Source: Pseudomonadota bacterium
Lineage (GTDB): Bacteria; Pseudomonadota; Gammaproteobacteria; Steroidobacterales; Steroidobacteraceae
DNA: 15,888 bases
Assembly: GCA_018241455.1 (NCBI GenBank)
Contig: JAFEDW010000017.1
Coordinates: 1 to 15,888, forward strand
Reading direction: 5' to 3'
Each line of letters begins with the position of its first letter. Positions within the stretch are counted from its first letter, which is position 1. A program made the position numbers and the translations under genes. The notes below the pieces were generated by a model. It was not told where the DNA came from and did no database searches. It saw only the letters and a list, made by a program, of their open reading frames with translations. Shown piece by piece: positions 1-6,970 of this stretch.

Positions 1-232
1 CCTCGACGCCCTGCGAGGCATGGAAGGCGACGAACACGGTGCCGAACAGGATGCCGAGCGTGCCGGCAAGCGCCGTGTAGCCCCAACTCAGGCCCATGCC
101 GGGTCCGACGAAGCCGATGGCGATCGTGAAGAAATGGAAGTTGCCGAGGAACCAGAACGGCACCTGGTCGATGACGCGCCCGTGCCGTTCGCCACGGGCG
201 ACGTAGTCGATGGACTTGGCCTCGATCGCCAC
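1..232 (-). CDS. NCS1-family purine/cytosine permease (N-terminal part, cut by window edge)
   Basis: The minus strand below fhs codes for the first 77 residues of an integral membrane transporter, read from a GTG start at 232. A GGGAGG ribosome-binding site lies at 237-242, four bases upstream. The peptide begins VAIEAKSIDYVARGERHG and continues with VPFWFLGNFHFFTIAIGFVG, then GMGLSWGYTALAGTLGILFG and FVAFHASQG. The 'IDYV.R.ERHG' cytoplasmic start, an aromatic-rich first membrane helix and a '..FHASQG' second helix are typical of the cytosine/purine permease branch of NCS1 (CodB-like) proteins. These are sodium- or proton-coupled inner-membrane importers of nucleobases or allantoin. The gene starts only 27 bases after the fhs stop, so the two are probably cotranscribed. 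The substrate cannot be told from this fragment. Family call fairly sure, exact start good. Confidence 0.8.
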   Translation of the reverse strand, partial: MAIEAKSIDYVARGERHGRVIDQVPFWFLGNFHFFTIAIGFVGPGMGLSWGYTALAGTLGILFGTVFVAFHASQGVE

Positions 233-259
233 GCGCCCTCCCGCTCTGGCGGCCGCGAA

Positions 260-1933
260 CTAGAACATGCCGACCACGTTGCCGTTGGCGTCCAGGTCGA
301 TATTGTTGGACGCCGGCGCCACCGGCAGGCCCGGCATCGTCATGATGTCACCGCAGATCATCACGATGAACTCCGCACCGGCCGCGAGCCGCACTTCGCG
401 GATGTTGACCACGTGTCCGCTCGGCGCGCCGCGCAGCTTCGGGTCGGTCGAGAATGAATACTGCGTCTTCGCCACGCACACCGGGTAGTGACCGTAACCC
501 GCTTCCTGCAGCGCCTTGATCGTCGTGCGCACCTTGGAATCGGCGGTGATGTCGCTCGCGCCGTAGACCTGCTGCGCGATGCGCTTCATCTTGTCCCACA
601 GCGGCAGCTCTTCCTCGTACAGGAACTTGAACTGGTTCGGCTGCTCGCACAGCCGCACCACTTCGTGCGCCACTTCGACGGCCCCGGCACCGCCCTCGGC
701 GAAATGCTTGCCCGAGATCACCTTGACGCCGAGCTGGCCGGCGCGCTCGATCAGCTGCTGGATCTCGGCGGCCGTGTCCTCGGCGCGGTGGTTGATCGAC
801 ACCACGCACGGCAACCCGAAGCGGTTGCGCATGTTGTCGATGTGGCGCTCGATGTTGGCGATGCCCTTCTTCATCGCCTCGACATTCTCGCGCGCCAGTT
901 CCGGCACCTCGACGCCGCCGTGGTACTTGAGCGCGCGCACCGTCGCGACGATCACCACCGCGGCCGGCTTCAGGCCCGCCTTGCGGCACTTGATGTCGAT
1001 GAATTTCTCGGCGCCGAGGTCGGCGCCGAAACCGGCCTCGGTGACGACGTAGTCGGCCAGCTTGAGTGCCGCCTTCGTGGCGATCACCGAATTGCAGCCG
1101 TGCGCGATGTTCGCGAACGGCCCGCCGTGGATGATCGCCGGGTTGTTCTCGAGCGTCTGCACCAGGTTGGGCGCCAGCGCATCCTTCAGCAGCACCGTCA
1201 TGGCGCCCTGCGCCTTGAGGTCGCGGGCACGGATCGGCTTCTGTTCACGCGTGTAGCCGACGACGATGTTGCCGAGACGCTCCTTGAGGTCGGCGAGACT
1301 CGTCGCGAGGCAGAAGATCGCCATGACCTCGGAAGCGACGACGATGTCGAAGCCGTCCTGGCGCGGAAAGCCGTTGCCCGGCCCACCCAGGCCCACCGTG
1401 ATGTCGCGCAGCGCGCGGTCATTGACGTCGACCACGCGGCGCCAGGTGATGCGGCGCACGTCGAAACCGAGTGCGTTGCCGTGGTAGACGTGGTTGTCGA
1501 TCAGCGCAGCCAGCAGGTTGTTCGCGAGCTGGATGGCGCCGAAGTCGCCGGTGAAATGCAGGTTGATGTCTTCCATCGGCACGACCTGCGCGAATCCGCC
1601 GCCGGCCGCGCCACCTTTCATGCCGAACACGGGCCCGAGCGCCGGCTCGCGCAGGCACACCATCGCCTTCTTGCCGATGCGATTGAGCGCATCGCCCAGG
1701 CCCACCGTGGTCGTCGTCTTGCCCTCGCCCGCCGGCGTCGGCGAAATCGCGGTGACCAGCACCAGCTTGCCATCGGGACGCGACTTGATCGAATCGAGAT
1801 AGGACATCGAAATCTTGGCCTTGTAGCGGCCATAGGGCTCGAGATGTTCCTCGGCGATGCCGAGCCGCTCGGCGGCGACCTTGAGGATCGGCCGCATCTT
1901 GGCCTGTTGCGCGATTTCGATATTGCTTTTCAC
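260..1933 (-). CDS. fhs: Formate-tetrahydrofolate ligase (10-formyl-THF synthetase)
   Basis: This cytosolic enzyme makes 10-formyltetrahydrofolate from formate, THF and ATP, feeding one-carbon units to purine synthesis and initiator-tRNA formylation. The 557-residue product has the usual family length. The start is GTG at 1933 (peptide MKSNIEIAQQ), preceded by a GAGGA ribosome-binding site seven bases upstream. An upstream in-frame TTG at 2095 adds 54 residues of non-conserved sequence and is rejected. Visible motifs are the ATP-binding loop PTPAGEGKTTTTVGL (65-79), the first family signature GMKGGAAGGGF (104-114) followed by INLHFTGD, and the second signature VATVRALKYHGG (329-340). The C-terminus ends PGLPVAPASNNIDLD. 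The sequence looks intact, with no missing key residues seen. It precedes a nucleobase permease on the same strand and is divergent from a cyanophycinase-type gene. Confidence 0.97.
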   Translation of the reverse strand: MKSNIEIAQQAKMRPILKVAAERLGIAEEHLEPYGRYKAKISMSYLDSIKSRPDGKLVLVTAISPTPAGEGKTTTTVGLGDALNRIGKKAMVCLREPALGPVFGMKGGAAGGGFAQVVPMEDINLHFTGDFGAIQLANNLLAALIDNHVYHGNALGFDVRRITWRRVVDVNDRALRDITVGLGGPGNGFPRQDGFDIVVASEVMAIFCLATSLADLKERLGNIVVGYTREQKPIRARDLKAQGAMTVLLKDALAPNLVQTLENNPAIIHGGPFANIAHGCNSVIATKAALKLADYVVTEAGFGADLGAEKFIDIKCRKAGLKPAAVVIVATVRALKYHGGVEVPELARENVEAMKKGIANIERHIDNMRNRFGLPCVVSINHRAEDTAAEIQQLIERAGQLGVKVISGKHFAEGGAGAVEVAHEVVRLCEQPNQFKFLYEEELPLWDKMKRIAQQVYGASDITADSKVRTTIKALQEAGYGHYPVCVAKTQYSFSTDPKLRGAPSGHVVNIREVRLAAGAEFIVMICGDIMTMPGLPVAPASNNIDLDANGNVVGMF

Positions 1934-1989
1934 TACACGGTCCTCGAATGCTGATTTGTTGGATCGGGCTGGCGGCACCGGCCGCGAAG

Positions 1990-2018
1990 AATATCGCAAC
2001 GACGTGCGATCAGGCCAA
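1990..2018 (-). promoter_or_regulatory. Candidate sigma-70 promoter for fhs
   Basis: On the minus strand a TTGGCC box (2013-2018) and a GATATT box (1990-1995) are separated by exactly 17 bases, and the second is preceded by TGC, as in an extended -10 element. Each box matches four of six consensus bases. It would give a leader of about 50 bases before the fhs GTG. Weak matches, so only a candidate. Confidence 0.25.
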
Positions 2019-2038
2019 TGCAAACATTCGCTACGCGT

Positions 2039-2059
2039 GTGGCAACGGCGAATTGCCAC
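2039..2059. repeat. Perfect 7-bp inverted repeat, possible operator
   Basis: GTGGCAA (2039-2045) and TTGCCAC (2053-2059) are exact reverse complements separated by a seven-base spacer. The 21-bp size and its position over the -35 region of the divergent fhs/cyanophycinase spacer fit a dimeric regulator site. It could equally fold as an RNA hairpin if transcription starts further upstream. No regulator family is recognised. Confidence 0.4.
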
Positions 2060-2067
2060 GGTATGAT
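2039..2067 (+). promoter_or_regulatory. Candidate promoter with overlapping inverted repeat upstream of the cyanophycinase gene
   Basis: A -35-like GTGGCA (2039-2044, four of six consensus bases), a 17-base spacer and a -10-like TATGAT (2062-2067, five of six) lie in front of the exported peptidase gene. They would give a leader of about 20 bases. The -35 box and spacer are covered by a perfect inverted repeat (2039-2059), which is where a repressor would be expected to bind. Confidence 0.42.
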
Positions 2068-2095
2068 CCGCTCGAACCGCGGCACGAGGATGCAA

Positions 2096-3247
2096 ATGAA
2101 CAAGTCAGTGACGCTTCTGGTAGCTGTCGCCATCGCCTGCCTGGCCGCGTGGCAGGGCGCGAACGCGGACGCGCCCGCCCAACCCATCCGCCACAAGGGC
2201 ACGCTGCTGCTGATCGGCGGCGGCCTCGATGACGACAATCGGCCGGTGTACGAACGCTTCCTGACGCTCGCTTCCGCGCACGGGCCGGCCCACATCGTCA
2301 TCGCGACCGCCTCCACCGGCGACCAGCAACTCGAGGCCATTGCCAGGACGGAAGCGCTGCGCACCTGGGCGCCGCGCGTCGACATCGAAGTCGTGCGCCG
2401 CGAGACCGGCACCGCGGACACCGTGGCGGCAATCGATCGCGCCACGGCGATGTTCTTCACCGGCGGCGACCAGCAGCGCATCACGGCACGCTATCGCCCG
2501 CACGACCAGTCCACGCCCGAGTGGGAGGCGATGCGCCGATTGCTCGCGCGCGGCGGCGTGATCGCCGGCACCAGCGCGGGCGATGCCATGATGGGCGAGG
2601 TGATGTTCCTCGGCGGCGGCAGCGCGACCGCGTTGGGCGTGAGCCCAGTACCTTCGATCGCGCCGCCGCGCGAAGACGAAGATGATGAGGACCCCGCCCT
2701 GCTCGGGCCGCGCGTGGGGCCCGGCATGCGCTTCATGCCCGGCGCGATTTCCGATTCGCACTTCTTCGAACGCGACCGCATCGGCCGGTTGGTCGCCGCG
2801 CTCGAGGCCAGCGGGCGGCGCCTCGGCATCGGCGTGGGCGAGGACGCCGCCGTGGAACTCAATCTCGACAGCGGCGAATTGCGGGGTGTGTCGGTGTCCG
2901 AATCGCTGCTCGTCGACATCAAAGGGCTCAAGCGCACGGGATCCGTGCGTACCGGCATCGTCGCGCGGCTCGTCGCACAGGGCGATCGGCTCAAGCTCGC
3001 CGACTGGCCGTCGCACCGCACGCCGGTGCCGGAACCGTCGGTGGAACCGATGCGCGTCATACCGATCACCGAGCCCGGCCAGAATCGGCAGCTCGCCGCG
3101 TGGCGCATGTTCCGCCAGGCGCGCGACCCGGCCAGCCCACCGATGCGCCAGCAGTTGCGCGGCTACACGCTGACCGTTTATCCGGCGGGGAGTGGCGATG
3201 TCGCGCTGGAAATCAACACAGCGCCCGCCGCGTCCGCGGCGCGCTGA
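2096..3247 (+). CDS. Exported cyanophycinase-type peptidase (S51 family)
   Basis: This 383-residue protein belongs to the S51 serine peptidase/cyanophycinase family, whose best-known members cut beta-Asp-Arg units from cyanophycin. The start at 2096 is chosen because GAGGA at 2086-2090 lies five bases upstream and the product then begins with a clean signal peptide (residues 1-24, MNKSVTLLVAVAIACLAAWQ, cleavage likely after ANA). Family landmarks are LLLIGGG (37-43), FTGGDQQR (121-128), the nucleophile elbow GTSAGDAMMG with Ser160 (158-167), and ISDSHFFERDRIGRL (218-232). A very acidic stretch EDEDDEDP (193-200) interrupts the conserved core. Export suggests scavenging of external polymer or peptides rather than turnover of an internal store; no cyanophycin synthetase is in the window. 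It converges on the LtaS-like gene. Family sure, substrate inferred. Confidence 0.88.
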   Translation: MNKSVTLLVAVAIACLAAWQGANADAPAQPIRHKGTLLLIGGGLDDDNRPVYERFLTLASAHGPAHIVIATASTGDQQLEAIARTEALRTWAPRVDIEVVRRETGTADTVAAIDRATAMFFTGGDQQRITARYRPHDQSTPEWEAMRRLLARGGVIAGTSAGDAMMGEVMFLGGGSATALGVSPVPSIAPPREDEDDEDPALLGPRVGPGMRFMPGAISDSHFFERDRIGRLVAALEASGRRLGIGVGEDAAVELNLDSGELRGVSVSESLLVDIKGLKRTGSVRTGIVARLVAQGDRLKLADWPSHRTPVPEPSVEPMRVIPITEPGQNRQLAAWRMFRQARDPASPPMRQQLRGYTLTVYPAGSGDVALEINTAPAASAAR

Positions 3248-3268
3248 ATCAGCCGTGCGCGCGGCGGC

Positions 3269-3286
3269 CCGGCGCTACGGCGCCGG
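3269..3286 (+). terminator. Stem-loop with TACG tetraloop between convergent genes
   Basis: CCGGCGC (3269-3275), loop TACG and GCGCCGG (3280-3286) form a perfect 7-bp stem. It lies 22 bases after the cyanophycinase stop and overlaps the stop codon of the convergent LtaS-like gene. In the plus-strand RNA the loop is C(UACG)G, one of the unusually stable UNCG tetraloops. No T-run follows on either strand, so it is not a classical intrinsic terminator. It may stabilise the 3' end or block the converging polymerase. Confidence 0.35.
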
Positions 3287-5227
3287 CAAGTCGTACTGGT
3301 GCGATTCGAACAGCTCGTAGGCCGTCTGGTAGTACGCGATCGTCAGGTCATTGAGCGCGGCATCCACCGGCACGCGATCATCGTAGCGGTCCGTCTGCGC
3401 GTCGTAGCGCCGGTTGAGCACGTGCTTCTGCAGGCCCAGGATCGACAGCTCGCCGTCGCGCAGCATGGCGACGTCGTGGTTATGGCTGAAAAAGGCGACG
3501 CGTCCGTCCTCGGGCGCATGCAGGGCGTCCTGGCCGAACCACGGCGCGGTGTACGGCAGGCCGAGCAGGCCCAGCAGCGTTGGCGCGATGTCGATCTGCG
3601 TCATCAGGCTGTCGACGCGCCGCGGCGCCAGGTTGCCGGGCGAGTAGAACAGCAGCGGAATCTCGTAGGTGCGCAGCGGAATCTCCTGCCGGCCGTACAC
3701 GCGCGCACCGTGGTCGGCCACGATGATGAAGATCGTGCGGCTGAACCACCCGTGCCTGGCGGCCTCGCGCAGGAAATAGCCCTGCGCATAGTCGGCATAG
3801 CGCACGCCCGACTCGCGGCCACCGCCGCTCGGCTTGATGCCGAACGACTCGAGTCCGGTGCGGAAGGTGAACGGTTTGTGGTTCGACGTGGTCATCACGT
3901 GGATGAAGAACGGCTGACCCGTGGCGGCCAGCTCGTCGGCGTGTGCCAGCGTCATGTCGAACAGGTCCTCATCGGCCACGCCCCAGATGTTGGCGAAACG
4001 CGGCGTACCCTTGAGATCGCCCCGATCGCGCACTTCATAGCCGTTGTCCGAAAAGAACGAATTCATGTTGTCGAAGTAGCCGTAGCCTCCGTACAGGAAG
4101 CTGGTGTGATATCCGTGCCGCCGCAAGACGGCACCGAGCGTCGCGATGTTCTCGTTGCCGGGCCGGCGGACCACCGACTCGGTCGGGATCGGCGGCATCG
4201 AGATCGTGATCGCCTCGAGACCGCGCACCGTGCGCGTGCCGGAAGCATAGGTGTGGCGAAACCACAGCGACTGCTGCGCGTAGCGATCGAACTCCGGGGT
4301 CCAGTCGTTCCCGGATCCGTACAGGCGGCTGAATTCCGCTCCGAAGGACTCGCTGGAGACCAGGATCACATTGAGCTTGCCGAGCCCCGCCGGGCGCGCC
4401 GGGAAGCTGCGCTCGAGCCGCTGCGTGTCGGGGTGCATCCAGCTGCCGCCGCCGCGCGCCAGCTCCTTGATCAGCAGCGCATGATTCGCCGCCGGGTCGC
4501 GCGTTGCGTAGAGCGCGTGATAGTCGATCTCGCTGGTGCGCAGCGCGCGGAAGAAACTGGACGGCCCGTTCGCGGCCAGTTCATTGGCCACCCGATTCGC
4601 CGACCAGCCCAGGCTGTTGGTCGAAAATGCGCTGGTGGCCAGCGTCAGCGCGCCGGCCAGCAGCAACAGCAGCGGCGTGCGCGCCGGAAAGCGCGCCACC
4701 ACGCGCGTCCCGCGCGTGAGCGGTTCGCGCAACCGCCAGGCCATGACGCACGCCAGTGCCGCGCCGGCAATTATGACGCGCCCCACCGGATAGGCGACCC
4801 ACATGTCCCCGGCCACTTCAGTGGGGTAGATCAGATAGTCGACCGACACCAGGTTGAAGCGCGAGTCGAACTCCTCGAAGAAGTAGTACTCGGTGACGGC
4901 AGTAAACAGCATGCCGAACATCCACAGCGCGGCGCCGGTGAGCAGCACGCCGCGCATGACACGGCTGCGCTGCCAGCGGTCCGGGCACAGCCACAGGAAC
5001 AGCGCGAACGGCGCCAGCATGTACAGGCACTGCACGGCATCGGCGACGAGGCCCGCGGGCGCGATCCACAGCAACGCGCCGGCGCCAACCTGGGCGGCGC
5101 GGCCGAACTTCCACCACAGCACCAGGCGCGTGAGGCTGCACAATGCGACGTACCACAGCGCCAACGTCAACCAGGGCGCATAGCGCTGCAGTGCCTCCGG
5201 CCTGATGCCCGGCATCTTCACGACCAT
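3275..5227 (-). CDS. LtaS/OpgB-like membrane phosphoglycerol transferase (sulfatase fold)
   Basis: This 650-residue inner-membrane protein has about five membrane helices in its first 200 residues (roughly 17-37, 49-82, 92-115, 147-165, 183-200). A periplasmic alkaline-phosphatase/sulfatase-type domain follows (about 284-600). The start at 5227 follows a GGGAGGG site ten bases upstream (5238-5244). Active-site landmarks are SSESFGAEF with the metal ligand Glu293, the nucleophile region GTRTVRGLEA with Thr333 as probable nucleophile, and the metal-binding VADHG with Asp505 and His506. Such proteins in Gram-negatives transfer phosphoglycerol from phosphatidylglycerol, for example onto periplasmic glucans, or act as phospho- or sulfo-hydrolases on the cell surface. 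The acceptor cannot be told, and no glucan-synthesis gene is nearby. It converges on the cyanophycinase-type gene and is divergent from the nitroreductase. Family sure, activity inferred. Confidence 0.88.
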   Translation of the reverse strand: MVVKMPGIRPEALQRYAPWLTLALWYVALCSLTRLVLWWKFGRAAQVGAGALLWIAPAGLVADAVQCLYMLAPFALFLWLCPDRWQRSRVMRGVLLTGAALWMFGMLFTAVTEYYFFEEFDSRFNLVSVDYLIYPTEVAGDMWVAYPVGRVIIAGAALACVMAWRLREPLTRGTRVVARFPARTPLLLLLAGALTLATSAFSTNSLGWSANRVANELAANGPSSFFRALRTSEIDYHALYATRDPAANHALLIKELARGGGSWMHPDTQRLERSFPARPAGLGKLNVILVSSESFGAEFSRLYGSGNDWTPEFDRYAQQSLWFRHTYASGTRTVRGLEAITISMPPIPTESVVRRPGNENIATLGAVLRRHGYHTSFLYGGYGYFDNMNSFFSDNGYEVRDRGDLKGTPRFANIWGVADEDLFDMTLAHADELAATGQPFFIHVMTTSNHKPFTFRTGLESFGIKPSGGGRESGVRYADYAQGYFLREAARHGWFSRTIFIIVADHGARVYGRQEIPLRTYEIPLLFYSPGNLAPRRVDSLMTQIDIAPTLLGLLGLPYTAPWFGQDALHAPEDGRVAFFSHNHDVAMLRDGELSILGLQKHVLNRRYDAQTDRYDDRVPVDAALNDLTIAYYQTAYELFESHQYDLPAP

Positions 5228-5256
5228 CGTTGAGCTACCCTCCCAGGTCCGGAATG

Positions 5257-5264
5257 AGTATAAC
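5257..5264. promoter_or_regulatory. Candidate shared -10 region for the divergent LtaS-like and nitroreductase genes
   Basis: In this GC-rich spacer the short sequence GAGTATAACTC (5256-5266) reads TATACT on the minus strand (5257-5262) and TATAAC on the plus strand (5259-5264). Each matches five of six bases of the -10 consensus. It lies 30 bases upstream of the LtaS-like start and 46 bases upstream of the nitroreductase start. No convincing -35 box is seen on either side. Confidence 0.33.
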
Positions 5265-5309
5265 TCCGCGGCGCGGTGCGACGAGCCGCAGGTAGCGAGG
5301 CGAACGGCG

Positions 5310-5993
5310 ATGCTGAGTGTTTCAACTGCAATCCGGCAGCGCATTTCCGTGCGCCAGTTTCTCGCCACGCCGGTGTCGGAAGCGCAGGTACGCGCGCTGC
5401 TCGACACCGCCCGCTGGGCGCCCTCGGGTGGCAACCTGCAGCCGTGGAAAATCATTGCCGTCGCCGGCGCCGAGCGCGAAGCCGTCATCGCCGTGGCGCG
5501 TGCCGAGTTGGCCAGGTCGGGCGACGGCGTACCGCGCGAACAGGGATCGGACCTCGTTTATCCGCCCAAGCTGTGGGAACCCTACCGCTCGCGGCGTTTC
5601 CAGGTCGGCGAGGACATGTACGCACTGATGGGCATCGCGCGCGAGGACCGCGCCGCGCGGCTCGCGCATGTCGCGCGCAACTTCGAGTTCTTCGGCGCGC
5701 CGGTCGGCTTGTTCTTCGTCATCGACCGGCGCATGGGTCGCGCCCAGTGGGCGCACCTCGGCATGTTCATGCAGACGCTGGCGCTGGCCGCGCTGGAGAT
5801 GGGGCTTGGCACCTGCATGCAGGAATTCTGGGGCACGATCCGCGAATCCCTGCACCGCCATTTCGCGTTGCCGGAGACCGACCTGATCTACTGCGGCATG
5901 TCGCTGGGCCATGCGGACCCGCGGGCGCCGGTCAATGCGCTGCGTTCAGCGCGGGCCCCGGTCGACGAGTTCGCCTCGCTGCGCGGCTTCTAG
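5310..5993 (+). CDS. FMN-dependent nitroreductase family protein
   Basis: This 227-residue cytosolic flavoprotein belongs to the nitroreductase family, which uses NAD(P)H to reduce nitroaromatics, quinones, enones or similar compounds. The start at 5310 has GCGAGG (5295-5300) nine bases upstream; longer versions run into the divergent promoter region. Visible features are the N-terminal RISVRQF (11-17, the FMN-phosphate-binding arginine/serine pattern), APSGGNLQPWKI (37-48), the helix GMFMQTLALAALEMGLGTCM (151-170) and the C-terminal GMSLGHADP...PVN (196-209). The length is normal for the family. Its 3' end overlaps the converging DUF1289 gene by 48 bases. The physiological substrate cannot be inferred; no neighbouring aromatic-degradation gene is present. 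Confidence 0.9.
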   Translation: MLSVSTAIRQRISVRQFLATPVSEAQVRALLDTARWAPSGGNLQPWKIIAVAGAEREAVIAVARAELARSGDGVPREQGSDLVYPPKLWEPYRSRRFQVGEDMYALMGIAREDRAARLAHVARNFEFFGAPVGLFFVIDRRMGRAQWAHLGMFMQTLALAALEMGLGTCMQEFWGTIRESLHRHFALPETDLIYCGMSLGHADPRAPVNALRSARAPVDEFASLRGF

Positions 5994-6173
5994 CGCCTGC
6001 TCGAGCCGCGCACGCGCGGCCGCGCGAATCTGCAGCCGGCGCTCGTTGTCGGCGCGGGTCCACTCGGTGATTTCGTCGATGCTCCGCCCGCAGCCGATGC
6101 AGATGCCCGACTGATCGAGCTGGCACAGGTCACGGCAGGGTGATGGCACGCTGACACGCGGCGGATCGCTCAT
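5946..6173 (-). CDS. DUF1289 small Cys4 protein (YdhL-like, predicted metal or Fe-S binding)
   Basis: This 75-residue protein has the DUF1289 pattern: Cys13 and Cys17 in SPCRDLCQLD, Cys25 and Cys28 in GICIGCGRS, then the family tail ..IDEITEWTRA and a charged helix with ERRLQIRAAARARLEQA. The family is generally called a predicted Fe-S protein (COG3313, E. coli YdhL); its function is unknown. The ATG at 6173 overlaps the stop of the BtuF-like gene by four bases (ATGA), so translation is probably coupled. The last 48 bases overlap the 3' end of the convergent nitroreductase gene. Being the third gene of an icmF operon hints at a link to cofactor or radical chemistry, but this is inference; DUF1289 genes often sit as small riders in unrelated operons. 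Confidence 0.87.
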   Translation of the reverse strand: MSDPPRVSVPSPCRDLCQLDQSGICIGCGRSIDEITEWTRADNERRLQIRAAARARLEQALEAAQRGELVDRGPR

Positions 6174-6970
6174 GCGTTCATCCCACGCGCGGCCCAGCGC
6201 GCAAAGATGGCGTGCATGCGCGCCACGCCATCGGTCAGCGCCGCCGGACCCGGCTGCAGGATCTCGGGCGACTTGATCTCGTGCAGCTCGCCACTGCGTA
6301 CGGCCGGGATGTCCCGCCAACCATTGCGAGCCGCCACCCGCTCCGGGCGGAAGCGCTTGCCGCACCAGGAACCGAGGATGACGTCCGGTCGCGCGCGCAC
6401 GACCTCGCCGGCATCCGCGATGATACGATCCCGCGCGAGCGCGCAGCCGGCGCGCTCCGGGAAAACATCGACGCCGCCCGCGACCGCGATCAGTTCCGAC
6501 ACCCAGCCAATACCACTGATCATCGGCTCGTCCCACTCCTCGAAGTAGACACGCGGGCGGCGCGGCAGGCTGGCGGCGGCGGCGCGCAGTCGATCGAGCC
6601 CCTGCTCGAGCCGCTGCGCGTACCGGTCGGCGGCCGCGGCCGCGCCCACCAGCGCGCCGAGCCGCCGCACATAGCCGATGATGCCGCTGACGGTGCGATG
6701 GTTGCTGATCCACACTTCGACGCCGTGGCGGATCAGCTCGCGCGCGATGTCGGCCTGCAGGTCCGAGAAGCCGATCGCGAGGTCGGGCTTGAGCGCGAGG
6801 ATGCGGTCGATCTTCGCGGTCGTGAACGCGGCGACACGCGGCTTCTCGCTGCGCACGCCGGGCGGTCGCACGGTGAAGCCCGAAATGCCGACGATGCGCT
6901 GCTGCTCGCCCAGTGCGTACAGCACTTCGGTCGGTTCCTCGGTCAGGCAGACGATGCGCTGCGGATACAT
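6170..6970 (-). CDS. BtuF-like cobalamin-binding protein without signal peptide
   Basis: This 266-residue protein has the periplasmic-binding-protein fold of the BtuF/FhuD class: N-terminal lobe RIVCLTEEPTEVLYALG...RIVGISGFTVRPPG, ILALKPDLAIGFSDLQ, a linking helix around residues 100-135, and a C-terminal lobe with RVYFEEWDEPM, WVSELIAVAGGVDVF and RPDVILGSWCGK. BtuF normally binds vitamin B12 in the periplasm for BtuCD. This one starts MYPQRIVCL, directly at the first strand, and the in-frame sequence upstream (inside icmF) has no hydrophobic signal, so it should stay in the cytoplasm. The ATG at 6970 shares one base with the icmF stop (TGATG), and its stop overlaps the DUF1289 start. Coupling to a B12 enzyme supports cobalamin as the ligand. 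Whether it stores, delivers or scavenges B12 is unknown. Confidence 0.82.
   Translation of the reverse strand: MYPQRIVCLTEEPTEVLYALGEQQRIVGISGFTVRPPGVRSEKPRVAAFTTAKIDRILALKPDLAIGFSDLQADIARELIRHGVEVWISNHRTVSGIIGYVRRLGALVGAAAAADRYAQRLEQGLDRLRAAAASLPRRPRVYFEEWDEPMISGIGWVSELIAVAGGVDVFPERAGCALARDRIIADAGEVVRARPDVILGSWCGKRFRPERVAARNGWRDIPAVRSGELHEIKSPEILQPGPAALTDGVARMHAIFARWAARGMNA

Noticed and set aside
488..1954. 488-residue open frame on the plus strand opposite fhs
   Set aside because: Composition is Arg/Val/Asp/His-rich with no family features; it is the third-position GC shadow of the well-supported fhs gene.
1934..2095. N-terminal extension of fhs to TTG 2095
   Set aside because: The added 54 residues are not family-like and would cover the divergent promoter; GTG 1933 has a good ribosome-binding site and gives the normal length.
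3299..5233. 644-residue open frame on the plus strand opposite the LtaS-like gene
   Set aside because: Low-complexity Arg/Gln/Ala sequence without membrane or domain pattern; antisense shadow of a recognised gene.
5228..5488. Longer version of the LtaS-like protein starting near 5488
   Set aside because: It would run through the divergent nitroreductase N-terminus; ATG 5227 has GGGAGGG upstream and starts just before the first membrane helix.
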